From Pelagomonas calceolata (taxonomy: Eukaryota; Sar; Pelagophyceae; Pelagomonadales; Pelagomonadaceae): a stretch of 64,000 nucleotides of DNA. The position numbers and the translations under genes are program-made. Below, piece after piece: positions 53,740 to 62,568 of the stretch. Under the pieces are notes generated by a model. The model ran no database searches and had not been told where the DNA came from. It saw only the letters and a list, made by a program, of their open reading frames with translations. Positions within the stretch are counted from its first letter, which is position 1; each line of letters begins with the position of its first letter. Where the stretch lies: the NCBI GenBank assembly GCA_918797485.1, contig CAKKNE010000002.1:1764501-1828500 (forward strand). The letters run 5' to 3'.

Positions 53740-54069
53740 CTAGGCGAGCGTCATCTCAATGTCGCCGCCTGTGGCATCGTCTTCGTTCAGGCGGACCCGC
53801 GCGTAGCGCCGCGGCGGCTCCTTGGCGCCGAGCGCCGCGAGGACGCGCCGCGCGGAGAAGGGGCCGCCGCCGCCGCCGTCGGCGTCGTAGGCGATCGACG
53901 CGCACCAGCAGGCGGCCGCGCAGGCGCAGGCGCAGCAGGCCCCGAGGACGAAGGCGCCCAGCGCGACGGTCGCGAGGGCCTGGCGCACGGCGCCGGGGTC
54001 GAGCGGCGCGTCTGCGGCCGCGGCGCGGCAGACGACGCCGCCCAAGAGGGCGAGCCGCCGCGGTGGCAT
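53740..54069 (-). CDS. Small single-span membrane protein of unknown function
   Basis: Start chosen at ATG 54069 (MPPRRLALLGGVVCRAAAA, signal peptide), 109 residues; an ATG at 54090 adds 7. One strongly hydrophobic Ala/Cys-rich span (VALGAFVLGACCACACAAAC) is followed by a cytosolic Gly-rich and basic part ending YARVRLNEDDATGGDIEMTLA. The palmitoylation-like Cys cluster is notable. No family recognised. Confidence 0.55.
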   Translation of the reverse strand: MPPRRLALLGGVVCRAAAADAPLDPGAVRQALATVALGAFVLGACCACACAAACWCASIAYDADGGGGGPFSARRVLAALGAKEPPRRYARVRLNEDDATGGDIEMTLA

Positions 54070-54192
54070 AGGCCCGAGCCCTCGAAACAAAAATCACCGC
54101 AAACCCGAAAGTTAGCCAAGTAGCATTCATATGCAGGCGCCGACCCAATCCTCCCATCGCGTCCTCGGGAGCCCTCACTCCCGGGACAGTGC

Positions 54193-54308
54193 GAGCGCTC
54201 AGATCATAGGGAGAGCACCGATACCCGTCAGCTCATCGAAGTTAAGCCCTATCGAGCCCGGTTAGTACTACGGTGGGTGACCACGTTGGAATCCCGGGTA
54301 GCGCTCTC
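54193..54308 (+). rRNA. 5S ribosomal RNA
   Basis: Starts GAGCGCTC and ends GCGCTCTC, forming helix I. Internal signatures: GTTAAGCCC (A-box region), GAGCCCGGTTAGTACTACGG, GGGTGACCACGTTGGAATCCCGGGT (C-box region, given in pieces: GGGTGACCACG, TTGGAATCCCGGG). It is followed by TCTTTTCTTTTT, a Pol III terminator. Length about 116-118. A single copy, not in an array, about 270 bases upstream of a Pol II gene on the same strand. Confidence 0.95.
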
Positions 54309-54574
54309 TTTTCTTTTTGCCATTTTTCCATTTTTTTTGCCCCCCTGCTCCCTGCGCACGGCCAGCGCCTTCGAGCCTGCATGCCAAAACGGATTCGAAA
54401 AAGCGGACGGACGGCACTCAAACTCGTCAGAGGACGTCTCCCGCGCCGCCCTCCGACCGGCTTCGGCCGGCGACGGGCTGCGAGCCAAACCTTGGGCGGA
54501 GAGGCTTGGCGTCGCACGAGCGCACAGAGCAAATTCAGGTGCCTGGGAGTTGGTGTTCACGCGAGGCCACACCG

Positions 54575-55905
54575 ATGCCGTCGAGGACGCTCGTCGTCGC
54601 ACGGCTGCTCGCGACGTATGCGGTGGCGCTGACGCCGCGGCTCCGGCCGAGGCTGCCGCCGAGGGGTGCCACCAGGCTCGCGTCGACGCCGACGACGGAC
54701 GCGGAAAAGGCCTACTTCGAGAAGCAGGACACGGTCTACGACGTCGACGAGGGCGCGTGGAAGAACGACGCGTTCTGGGCGCAGGTCGACGCGGAGCTGC
54801 CGGGCTGGCGGACGGACGCCGCGCTCGAGCGGTTCCGCGGCTTCTGCGAGAACCTGCGGACGAAGCCGCCCGGTGCGGGCCCGGCGCCGAGGCCTTCGGT
54901 GGGGGGTCGCGTCGCGTCGGCGGCGAGCGCCGACGCCGGCGAGAGAGAGGTCCCGACGCCGCCGCGCGCGCAGGCGAGGACCTGTTCATGGACAACCGGC
55001 AGCAGCTGCTCTCGCAGTACGTCTACCCGGGCCTCGGCGAGGACGCCGCGTCGGGCGAGAGCGTGCCGCGCGGGGCGTACCCGCACGACGCGTACCCCGA
55101 GCTGGCCGAGCTCCGCGCCAAGCTCTCGACGGAGGTGGCGGCGGCCGCGCGCGCCGAGTTCGACTCGGTGCTAAACGCGCGGCCGCTCGCCGACGACGAG
55201 GACGGCTTCGACGCGGACGCGGGCGAGTGGGACCCGCTGGGCCTCAACGAGGAGGAGGAGGACGAGACGTGGCAGAAGGCCGCCTGGTTCGGCTGGCAGT
55301 TCCTGTCGCTGCGCGGCGCGAAGACGACGGCGCCGAAGACGACGGCCGCGCTCGTCGCGGCCATGGGCGACCTCGGGCCCGCGCACCGCTTCGTCGGCTT
55401 CACGCGCCAGAAGGCCGACTCGCGCGGCACCGTCCACTCCGACGGCCGCAACTACATGCTCTCGACGCTGACGCCCGTCGACGCGCCCGAGGGCTGCGGC
55501 ATCTTCGTCGACGACGAGGAGGAGACCATCGCCACGGGCGGCGACGCCGTCATCCTCGACAACACGTACCCGCACTACATCTACAACACGGCCGACCGCG
55601 ACCGCATCTGCCTCATGAGCGAGTGCTGGCACCCCGCGCTGGCCGCGGCCGAGCGCGACGCGCTCGCCACGCTCTTCGCCGTCAAGGACCGCTTCACGGT
55701 CCTCGACCTCGGCATGGCGCCCTGGGGCTACGGCGAGGACGACCTCGCCAAAGCGCTCAAGTCGGGCGCCGTCAACGACCTCGACTACTGGCGGCGGCTC
55801 GACTACGAGCCGCCCAAGCGGAAGCCCAAGGCGCCCAAGAAGAAGAAGGTGGGCGCCTCCGGCCGGAACAAGAAGAAGGCCGCCAAGTCCCGGGCCTTTG
55901 GGTAA
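54575..55905 (+). CDS. Aspartyl/asparaginyl beta-hydroxylase-like dioxygenase, two exons
   Basis: Exon 1 is 54575-54872 and exon 2 is 54974-55905, joined in phase 1 across a 101-base intron (CCCG|GTGCGG ... GCGCAG|GCGAG); 409 residues. The leader MPSRTLVVARLLATYAVALTPRLRPRL looks like a signal or transit peptide. The catalytic part has VHSDGRNYMLSTLTPVD, GCGIFVDDEEETIATGGDAV, LDNTYPHYIYNTADRDRICL and SECWHPALA, matching the His and Arg positions of the AspH family of Fe(II)/2-oxoglutarate oxygenases, with substrate unknown. The Lys-rich end (PKAPKKKKVGASGRNKKK) is nuclear-signal-like and odd beside the leader. Confidence 0.8.
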
Positions 55906-56244
55906 CACCTGTGTTTGAACTCCGCGTCGCGCGGGCCGCGCTCCACGATGTCTCGACTCCTATCTCCCGTCGCATACCTCCCGGGGTCCCTACGAGTCGC
56001 GAAGGGACGAAACGTGGGCCGTGCGCTTTCGTCGGCTGGCCGGAACACCAAGCGCATTCTTCCTGGTTCCGCAAAACCCGCCGAGCAAGCACAGTCCAAA
56101 GCACTGCACTCAACCTCAATCACAAAAACTCGCAATCGTAGCGATCACGGCGTGAAACCACTCGCCCCAGACGCCCGCGCGCGCGACTCGAGCGCGCGGA
56201 CGCGCGCTCACCTTTGCTGGCTCACAGGCACAAACATCACAACT
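55906..56244. other. intergenic region
   Basis: About 340 bases between two tandem genes, no recognisable element; should hold the lectin gene promoter. Confidence 0.45.
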
Positions 56245-57255
56245 ATGGCCTCTTACGCTACCATCCCGGCCGAGGCCGAGACCGAGAAGCCGCTTCTGAA
56301 CCGCGACGTGCGCGTCAACCTCAAGACCGTCATCGGCGGCGCCGCCGTCGCGTCGTTCGTCCTCGGCGCGCTCGCCGCGGCCGTCGTGAGCGGGCCCGCG
56401 CGCACGAACTCCGCCGCGCTCTACGCGCACAGCGGCTACCAGCTGAACGCCCAGACGCCGATGGCTTTCTCGTCTGGTCTTTTAAAGGACGGCGCGCATT
56501 GCAAGGGCGACAATTTCTGCGCGAGTGGTGATTGCCAGGGGCGCAACAGCAAGTGGTGCCTCGCGGTCGAGGACCACAACAACGTCCATGAAGGCACGAA
56601 GCTCCAGCTCTACGAGTGCTCGCACCCGGTCGGCCAGACGTTCCAGGTCGAAAAGAACAAAGACGGCTCGATGAACCTCCGCTACGGAAACACTGACTTC
56701 TGCGTGGACGCGCTCGGAGGCACCAAGTTCACGAACCACGGCTCCTACTTCGGGCTCTACCCTTGCCGCACGAACGGGTTCAACCAGGAACTGACGCACA
56801 CCAAGATCGGCACGCTCGAGCTCACGGAGTTCCCGGGGAACCTTTGCATGACGGTGAAGAACGGCCTTCTCGCCGAGGGCTCGCACATCGTCGGCGCGCC
56901 CTGCACCGGCCACGGCGGCCTCCTCGACCAGTTCCAGCTGTGGGACATCGAGGGGTCCACGCCCGCGCCGGCGCCGACGCCGTCGACCAACACGTGCGGC
57001 AAGACCTGCAAGAGCAACAGGGACTGCGCCACGGGCGGCTTCCTCGAGTGCGGTCAGTGCAACCTTCAGCACGGCACGGATGGCTTCCAGACCTGCATGG
57101 CCGCGCCGACGACGCCTCCGACGGACGCGCCCCCGAACCCGTGCGGCAAGCCGTGCAAAGAAGACAAGGACTGTAACGGGAAGGGCGGCTTCTTCGGGAA
57201 CACGTGCCTTGTCGCCGGCACCCGTTGCGCCGGCCACTGTGCCAAGCGGGACTAG
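56245..57255 (+). CDS. Type II membrane protein with ricin-type lectin and Cys-rich repeats
   Basis: Start chosen at ATG 56245 (MASYATIPAEAETEKPLLN), giving 336 residues; the upstream frame is non-coding in character. One transmembrane span (VIGGAAVASFVLGALAAAVV) near residues 30-50 makes it type II. Residues about 75-235 are a beta-trefoil, ricin-B-like lectin (NSKWCLAVEDHNNVHEGTKL, LQLYECSHPVGQTFQV, DQFQLW). Two Cys-rich repeats follow: CGKTCKSNRDCATGG and CGKPCKEDKDCNGKGG, each with six or so Cys in a knottin-like spacing. It should bind carbohydrate on the cell surface or in the Golgi. Confidence 0.75.
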   Translation: MASYATIPAEAETEKPLLNRDVRVNLKTVIGGAAVASFVLGALAAAVVSGPARTNSAALYAHSGYQLNAQTPMAFSSGLLKDGAHCKGDNFCASGDCQGRNSKWCLAVEDHNNVHEGTKLQLYECSHPVGQTFQVEKNKDGSMNLRYGNTDFCVDALGGTKFTNHGSYFGLYPCRTNGFNQELTHTKIGTLELTEFPGNLCMTVKNGLLAEGSHIVGAPCTGHGGLLDQFQLWDIEGSTPAPAPTPSTNTCGKTCKSNRDCATGGFLECGQCNLQHGTDGFQTCMAAPTTPPTDAPPNPCGKPCKEDKDCNGKGGFFGNTCLVAGTRCAGHCAKRD

Positions 57256-57531
57256 GCGTCTGAGACGACCAAGCTCTCCTTTTCCTCCCCGCGCGACCCG
57301 ACCTCTCCCCGCCCACTTTCGAGTAATCTCCACCAATTCTGAATTCCTGTGGGCGCGTCCGGGCCCTGAGTCCTCCTCAGCAGATTTACAAGGCGCCCGC
57401 GCCGCACGAAGTAAGACCCGTTTTTTCTTTCGACCGCACGAAGTATCTCCTCCTACGAGTGCATCGCTGGAGCCGGCATCCTTCTCGGGAATACTAGAGC
57501 AAAGACGTACGGGCAGCACTTTCACAGGAGG

Positions 57532-59595
57532 TTGGCGGCATACAAAAAGTGGGCAGCCGAAAGCACCATGAGTGCCGCGTCGCACCACGACGCGGCGGTC
57601 CTGAGGCAGTCGTTCGCCAAGTACGACGCGGATGGCTCGGGTTCGATCGACGTCCGCGAGCTGCGCGCCTTGATGCACGACGTGACCGGGGAGGAGCCAA
57701 CGGACGAGGAGACGGCGGAGTTCTCACGCGCCGTGGACATCGACGGCGACGGTGCGCTGTCCTTCGATGAGTTCAAAGCCATCTACACCAAAGTCAAGAG
57801 CGGCGAGCTCGCGTTCGGCGGTCTGCAACTCGCCATGGACGCGTTCGACACGCTGGTCGCCGCGGAACCCGACGGCAGCAGCGACAGCGAGGCCGAGGCC
57901 GAGCCGGAGCCCGCCGCCGAGGCGGCGCCAGCGCGCGTGCCGTCCGCGGACCGCGCGCCGGCGGCGGACCGGCCGGCGGCCCCGGCCGAGGCGAAGATGA
58001 AGCCGAAGCGGAAAAAGGATATCACGGGGGGCGACATCGAGGCGCCGGCGCCGGAGGCCCCGCCGAGTAGCGCCTGGGTGTGCCTGCGCACCTGGTTCGG
58101 CTGCCTCTGCGGGTCGACGGTGCTCTACAGCCGCGACGCGTTGAAGCGCGCCGTGCGCAACGGCTGTCCCTGCCTGCATCCACGGGTCGAGCAGGCCGTC
58201 GTGTGCCTGGCGCTGCCGCCGCTCTGGATCTGGATGGGCATCCGGCTGCTCCTGCTGCCGTGCCTGTACGCGTACGGCGGGCGCTGCCTCGGCGCGTTGT
58301 TTCGCTTCTTCTACGAGGGCTTTGAGCGCTTAATGAGCCGCTGCGGCTGCAACTGCGACATCCGGTACCACGACCCGTTCTTTTCCTGCCGGGACGGACC
58401 GCTGTCCGGCTTCACGGATTCGGAGGGCGGCGACGTCGCCGAGGACGTCGTCTGGCTGCGACCGCACCAGATCTGGGGCAAGGAGGGCGAGGAAGGATCG
58501 CTCTTCGAGAACGGCGTCTCGCCCGACGACATCGACCAGGGGAGCCTCGGCGACTGCTGGCTGCTGGCGGCGTTCGCGTCGGCGGCGGAGTTCCCCGGCG
58601 TCGTCCGCCGCGCGTTCCTGACGACGGAGGCGAACTGGCGCGGCCGCTACGCCGTCACGCTCTGGGACGGCCACAAGCGCCAGTGGACGAAGATCGTCGT
58701 CGACGACCGGATCCCGTGCAAGGCGGGCACGACGACGCCCGTCTTCTGCCGGCCGGCCGGCAAAGAGCTCTGGGTGGTCCTCCTCGAGAAGGCGTTCGCC
58801 AAGTTCGTCGGCGGCTACCCGAACCTCGCCGGGGGCTTTAGCATCTGGGCGCTCCAGGCGCTGACCGGCGACGACGCCTACACGCTGAGCCGCGACAGCG
58901 CGAAGGACGCCGCGCGCCCGTGGTACCGCGTCGACATGAAGCACGCGCCGACGGCCGAGAACCCGCGCGCCGTCAAGTGGCTCCACCACCTCGGCGCCGA
59001 CGGCGAGACCGAGCGCTTCGCCGACGACCTGCTCTTCGACATGCTCCTCAAGTACGACCGCCTCGGCTTCATCATGAACGCGTCGACGTGCTTCTCCGGC
59101 CGCAAGGACGGCCTCGTCGGCGGCCACGCCTACTCGCTCATCGCCGCGAAGCGCGTCAAGGTCAAGGGATCGGACCCCGTCCGCCTGCTCCAGCTCCGGA
59201 ACCCGTGGGGCAATTTCGAGTGGACCGGCCGCTGGTCCGACGCCTCGGCCGAGTGGACGACGCACAAAAAGGTGGCCAAGGCGTGCGGCGTCGACCCCGG
59301 GAAGCCGAGCGACGACGGCGTCTTCTGGATGGCGTACGAAGATTTCCTCGCGTACTTCGACTCGATCGACGTCCTCAAGCGGACCGAGGACCTCCACGAC
59401 ATCTACCTCGACACGCACGAGGACATGAAACCGCGCGTCTTCGGGCCGCTCCGCGGCTGCGTCGTCGGCCTCTGCCGCTACTTTGTCGCCTGCCAGGGCG
59501 TGCGGAAGCTCTGCTGCGGCCGCGCCCCGACGGGCGACGACACCGTCGAGGTCGACCAAAAGCGGCTACACTGCTGCGGCCGCCAGTGGTGCTAA
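57532..59595 (+). CDS. Membrane-associated calpain with N-terminal EF-hands
   Basis: A 687-residue protein (alternative start at 57568). EF-hand loops at residues about 32-43 (DADGSGSIDVRE) and 69-80 (DIDGDGALSFDE) should bind calcium. An acidic/Pro linker follows, then a Cys-rich region and a hydrophobic segment (VVCLALPPLWIWMGIRLLLL) near 224-243. The cysteine protease core has Cys342 (QGSLGDCWLLAA), His about 531 (GLVGGHAYSLI) and Asn about 557 (LRNPWGNFEW), the full catalytic triad. No C2-L or PEF domain is seen after the core; instead a Cys-rich tail (CVVGLCRYFVAC ... LCCGR ... HCCGRQWC). Likely a calcium-activated intracellular protease anchored to a membrane. Confidence 0.88.
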   Translation: MAAYKKWAAESTMSAASHHDAAVLRQSFAKYDADGSGSIDVRELRALMHDVTGEEPTDEETAEFSRAVDIDGDGALSFDEFKAIYTKVKSGELAFGGLQLAMDAFDTLVAAEPDGSSDSEAEAEPEPAAEAAPARVPSADRAPAADRPAAPAEAKMKPKRKKDITGGDIEAPAPEAPPSSAWVCLRTWFGCLCGSTVLYSRDALKRAVRNGCPCLHPRVEQAVVCLALPPLWIWMGIRLLLLPCLYAYGGRCLGALFRFFYEGFERLMSRCGCNCDIRYHDPFFSCRDGPLSGFTDSEGGDVAEDVVWLRPHQIWGKEGEEGSLFENGVSPDDIDQGSLGDCWLLAAFASAAEFPGVVRRAFLTTEANWRGRYAVTLWDGHKRQWTKIVVDDRIPCKAGTTTPVFCRPAGKELWVVLLEKAFAKFVGGYPNLAGGFSIWALQALTGDDAYTLSRDSAKDAARPWYRVDMKHAPTAENPRAVKWLHHLGADGETERFADDLLFDMLLKYDRLGFIMNASTCFSGRKDGLVGGHAYSLIAAKRVKVKGSDPVRLLQLRNPWGNFEWTGRWSDASAEWTTHKKVAKACGVDPGKPSDDGVFWMAYEDFLAYFDSIDVLKRTEDLHDIYLDTHEDMKPRVFGPLRGCVVGLCRYFVACQGVRKLCCGRAPTGDDTVEVDQKRLHCCGRQWC

Positions 59596-59607
59596 CATAC
59601 TTTTAAG

Positions 59608-61243
59608 TTACTTTGTGTACTCGACCGAGGCGCCGCCGCTGATGTGCCAGTGGCGCGTGTTGTCGATGATGAGCTGGCGCGCGTTGTCGTCCTCGCGGTT
59701 CCGGTGCTCGATCTCGGCGTGGGGCGTGCCGTGCTCGAGCAGGAATTTGTAGGCGCGCATGGCCTGGGCGCGCGCGGCCTTGACGAGCGGCGTCTCGCCG
59801 GACTGGCAGCGGGGCTCGAGGTCGCAGCCGACCGAGCGCAGGTACTCGAGCGCGTGGGGCGAGTCGAAGAGCGCGGCGACGTGGACCGGCGAGTTGCCGT
59901 TGTTCATTTTCCCCTCGAGCACGTCGATCGGCGGCGGCGGCGGCCTCATCGCGTCCTCGAGGAGCGCCGCGGCGCGGAGCTCGGCGGCCCGCGCGGTCGC
60001 CTCGGCCCCGGTCGCGACTTCGCGCGCGTCGATGACGTCGAGGTCCACCTCGGCGATGCGTTTCTCGCGCGATTCGTTCTTGGCCAACGCCTTCTGGTGC
60101 TTGATCCGCTTCTTGGTCAGCTTGTCCTCCTCCTTTTGCATGCGCGGGTCCACTCGACCGTCCTTCTTTATCTTGCGGCGCTCGAGGTCTTCCTCCTTCT
60201 TCTTCCGCGCCGCGACCTCGGCGGAGAGCGTCCTCTTCGCGACCTCGAGCTGGTTGCGGAGCTCCCGCGCCTTTCGCTCGAGCTCGTCGAGCTTGTCCCA
60301 CGCCTCGTTTGCGGATGCGCGCGCGATCGGGGCGGGCGGCAGGGTCGCGCCCTCGTCGTCCTCGGGCGACCGGAAGTCGTAGCCGGGGCACCCGCAGAAG
60401 TTGGTGCAGTACCGGCCCTTGCGGCCGAAGTCGTCGTCGTCGTCGGGCCAGCCGTCGTCCGTCTCGTCGTCGTCGTCGTCGCCCGCCTTGCCGTCGCCGG
60501 ACCTCGTCGACGCCCTCGACGCGAGCGACGACCGCGACGCGCGCGACGTCGTGCGGACCGCGCCGGACCGGTCGGCGTCGCCGCCCTCGAGCTTGACCCT
60601 GGGCCTGGGCTGGCAGCGGTGGATCGTCGCCAGGAGCTCCGGGTTGTCGGCCTGCGCCGCGTAGTGGGCCGGCGTCGCGCCCGTGTTGTCGCGCTCGCGG
60701 ACCGAGAGGCCCGTCTCGTAGCTGCGCGGGACCAGGCGGTGAGCGACGAGTCGCGTCGACGGCGCCCCGAACTCTAGGGAGGCGTAGACGCGGTCCGACG
60801 CTCGCGCGTCGAAGGAGGACGCCGGCCGTCGACAGCGCGCGGAAGACCTTTGCGTGGCCGCCGACGCACGCGGCGTGCGCGGCGGTCCAGCCCTTGTTGT
60901 TCCGCGCCAGCGGGTCCGCCTCGTGGTCCAGGAGCCGCTCGACGAACTCGAGGAAGCCCTTCTCGCAGGCGAGGTGCAGGCACGTGTTCCCCCAGCGGTC
61001 GCGCGCGTCGACGTCCCCGGTGCGGAGGAAGTGGCCCAGGCCGCTGAGATTATTCGTTTCGGCGCACTTGTGCATCGTCGTGTACTGCGTCGCGAAGATT
61101 TGCGCGCCCTTGATGTATTGCTTGTGCTGGAGGTCGTTGATGCGGTCGCGGATGGTCCGCGGCTTTGGCTTCTCCGCGTCCTCCTTGCCGAGCACCTTCT
61201 GCATCGCCGCGCGGTCCTTTTGCTTCTGCAGCATGCGATTCAT
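59608..61243 (-). CDS. Ankyrin-repeat protein with coiled-coil middle; apparent frame change
   Basis: The first part (61243 to about 60810) encodes a basic N-terminus (MNRMLQKQKDRAAMQKVLGK) and ankyrin repeats (RWGNTCLHLACEKGFLEFVERLLD, NKGWTAAHAACVGGHAKVF). Near 60800-60830 the coding frame shifts by one base to a second frame encoding further ankyrin-like sequence (NTGATPAHYAAQADNPELL), an acidic low-complexity region (DDDDDETDD), a C-G-C-P motif (NFCGCPGYDF), a Lys/Glu coiled coil and a final ankyrin pair (GNSPVHVAALFDSPHALEYL, GETPLVKAARAQAMRAY), ending SVEYTK. No plausible intron bridges the shift, so it is a real frameshift, a sequence error or a pseudogene. It is convergent with the calpain gene, stops 12 bases apart. 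Confidence 0.65.
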
Positions 61244-61571
61244 CTTGGCGTTTCGCCCCTTGGCTGCCCCGCGCCGCGCGGCTGCCCGAGCCGCCTCGAC
61301 AACGGTCCCTGACGATCGCGAACGTCCTGATTACGCCGCCAGGCGGCGCGTAGGCCGGGCAAAGCGTTGGGGCAGCGCCTGTGTGAAATCTAGTGGGTTA
61401 TTAACTAGCTCAATTACTGGATAACGACGGGAACTACTCAATACCCGCACGTCCTTGGGTCAAGCTTCAGCGGTCGACCGGTCGTCGGGACTGCGCATAC
61501 TAGTCCTAGCACCGTAACAGAAAATGCCCCAGGCACAAGCTGCGTGGAATTAAAATTATGACGTTGCGGGC
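61244..61571. other. intergenic region with introner-terminus match
   Basis: Contains CGCCTGTGTGAAATC at 61376-61390, identical to the end of the intron at 6418-6464. In minus orientation it reads as an intron 3' end (GATTTCACACAG then GCGC), so it may be a 5' UTR intron of the ankyrin gene. No partner end was found nearby. Confidence 0.5.
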
Positions 61572-62333
61572 CTACTCGGCGGCAGGCTCCGCCGCGTCGG
61601 CGTCCGAGGCGCCGGCGTCCTCCGAGGGGCCCGCGACGGCGGCCTTCCAGAGAAACGCGGCGGCGATGGCGGCGACGACGGCTGCGGCGCCCTTGGCGCC
61701 GGCGGCGGCGAGGCTCGACATGATGAGTCCGGCGACGATGACGCCCGCGAATATGGACGACATCGCCTCGGAGAACGGCATGCCGAGGACGAAGGCGACC
61801 ATCGCGCCGGTCCAGGCGCCCGTGCCCGGAAACGGCACGCCGACAAAGGCCGCGAGCGCGGTCCAGCGCGCGTTGCCCGAGACGGCTCCGGCCTTGGCCC
61901 GCGCCTTCGAGAGCGGCTTGTCAAGCAGCTTCTGCACGAAGTTCGATCGCAGCGCGAGGAGCAACGGCGCGATCGGGACCATGTTGCCCGCGACGCACAA
62001 AAAGAAGACCTTGGGGAGCGGCATGCCCATCATCGCGCCGACGGGGATCGCACCGCGGAGCTCGACGACCGGCATGGCCGCAATCGTCGCGACGATCCAG
62101 GCGTCCGCGAAGCCCGACGCGCGCAGCTTCGCGCTCACGACGTCCGCCAAATGGCTGGCGGACGCCGGCTGCGGGGCCAGCAGCGCGAGCGACGCGACCG
62201 CGGCGACTTGTGCGACACGCTTTGCTCTGGGCGCTGCCGCGACCGCCGGGGCTTTGGCAAGCCGCGGCGGGGCGAGGCGGGGCGCCAGCCGCAGCGCGCT
62301 CGCAGCGGAGCACAGGACGAGGAGGCGCTGCAT
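61572..62333 (-). CDS. Plastid-targeted Sm_multidrug_ex (small multidrug export) family membrane protein
   Basis: A 253-residue protein. Residues 1-60 look like a signal peptide plus Ala/Arg/Pro-rich transit region (MQRLLVLCSAASALRLAPRL, then APAVAAAPRAKRVAQ). The membrane part has the family pattern: MPVVELRGAIPVGAMMGMPL, FFLCVAGNMVPIAPLLLALR, VPFPGTGAWTGAMVAFVLGM and AGVIVAGLIMSSLAA. These are found in bacterial and plastid homologues of unknown transport specificity. The C-terminus is acidic. Targeting is inferred from the leader. Confidence 0.8.
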   Translation of the reverse strand: MQRLLVLCSAASALRLAPRLAPPRLAKAPAVAAAPRAKRVAQVAAVASLALLAPQPASASHLADVVSAKLRASGFADAWIVATIAAMPVVELRGAIPVGAMMGMPLPKVFFLCVAGNMVPIAPLLLALRSNFVQKLLDKPLSKARAKAGAVSGNARWTALAAFVGVPFPGTGAWTGAMVAFVLGMPFSEAMSSIFAGVIVAGLIMSSLAAAGAKGAAAVVAAIAAAFLWKAAVAGPSEDAGASDADAAEPAAE

Positions 62334-62394
62334 GGCGTGCGAGCGTGCTCAGAGTTGCGCGAGCGTGCTCTGTAGCGAGGGTGCAAAGGCGAAG

Positions 62395-62417
62395 GCTAGC
62401 GGCATAAGGCCACTAGC
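62395..62417 (+). promoter_or_regulatory. inverted-CTAGC gene-boundary element, copy 10
   Basis: GCTAGCGG ... CACTAGC, 23 bases, between the divergent starts at 62333 and 62569; its middle (CATAAGGC) deviates from the usual GTAAGA. Confidence 0.45.
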
Positions 62418-62568
62418 ATGAAGGGCCGGTCCCAGTCGCGTCCCGCGTGCGCGCTGTCCGCGTTGAGCAGCAGCTTCCAGAGGCTGCAGCTGTCAGACGC
62501 AGCAGCGCGCTCTCGCAGAGCAGCGCTTTTGAGCGCTAAACCGCATTCTCACAGGAGGAACAAAAATA

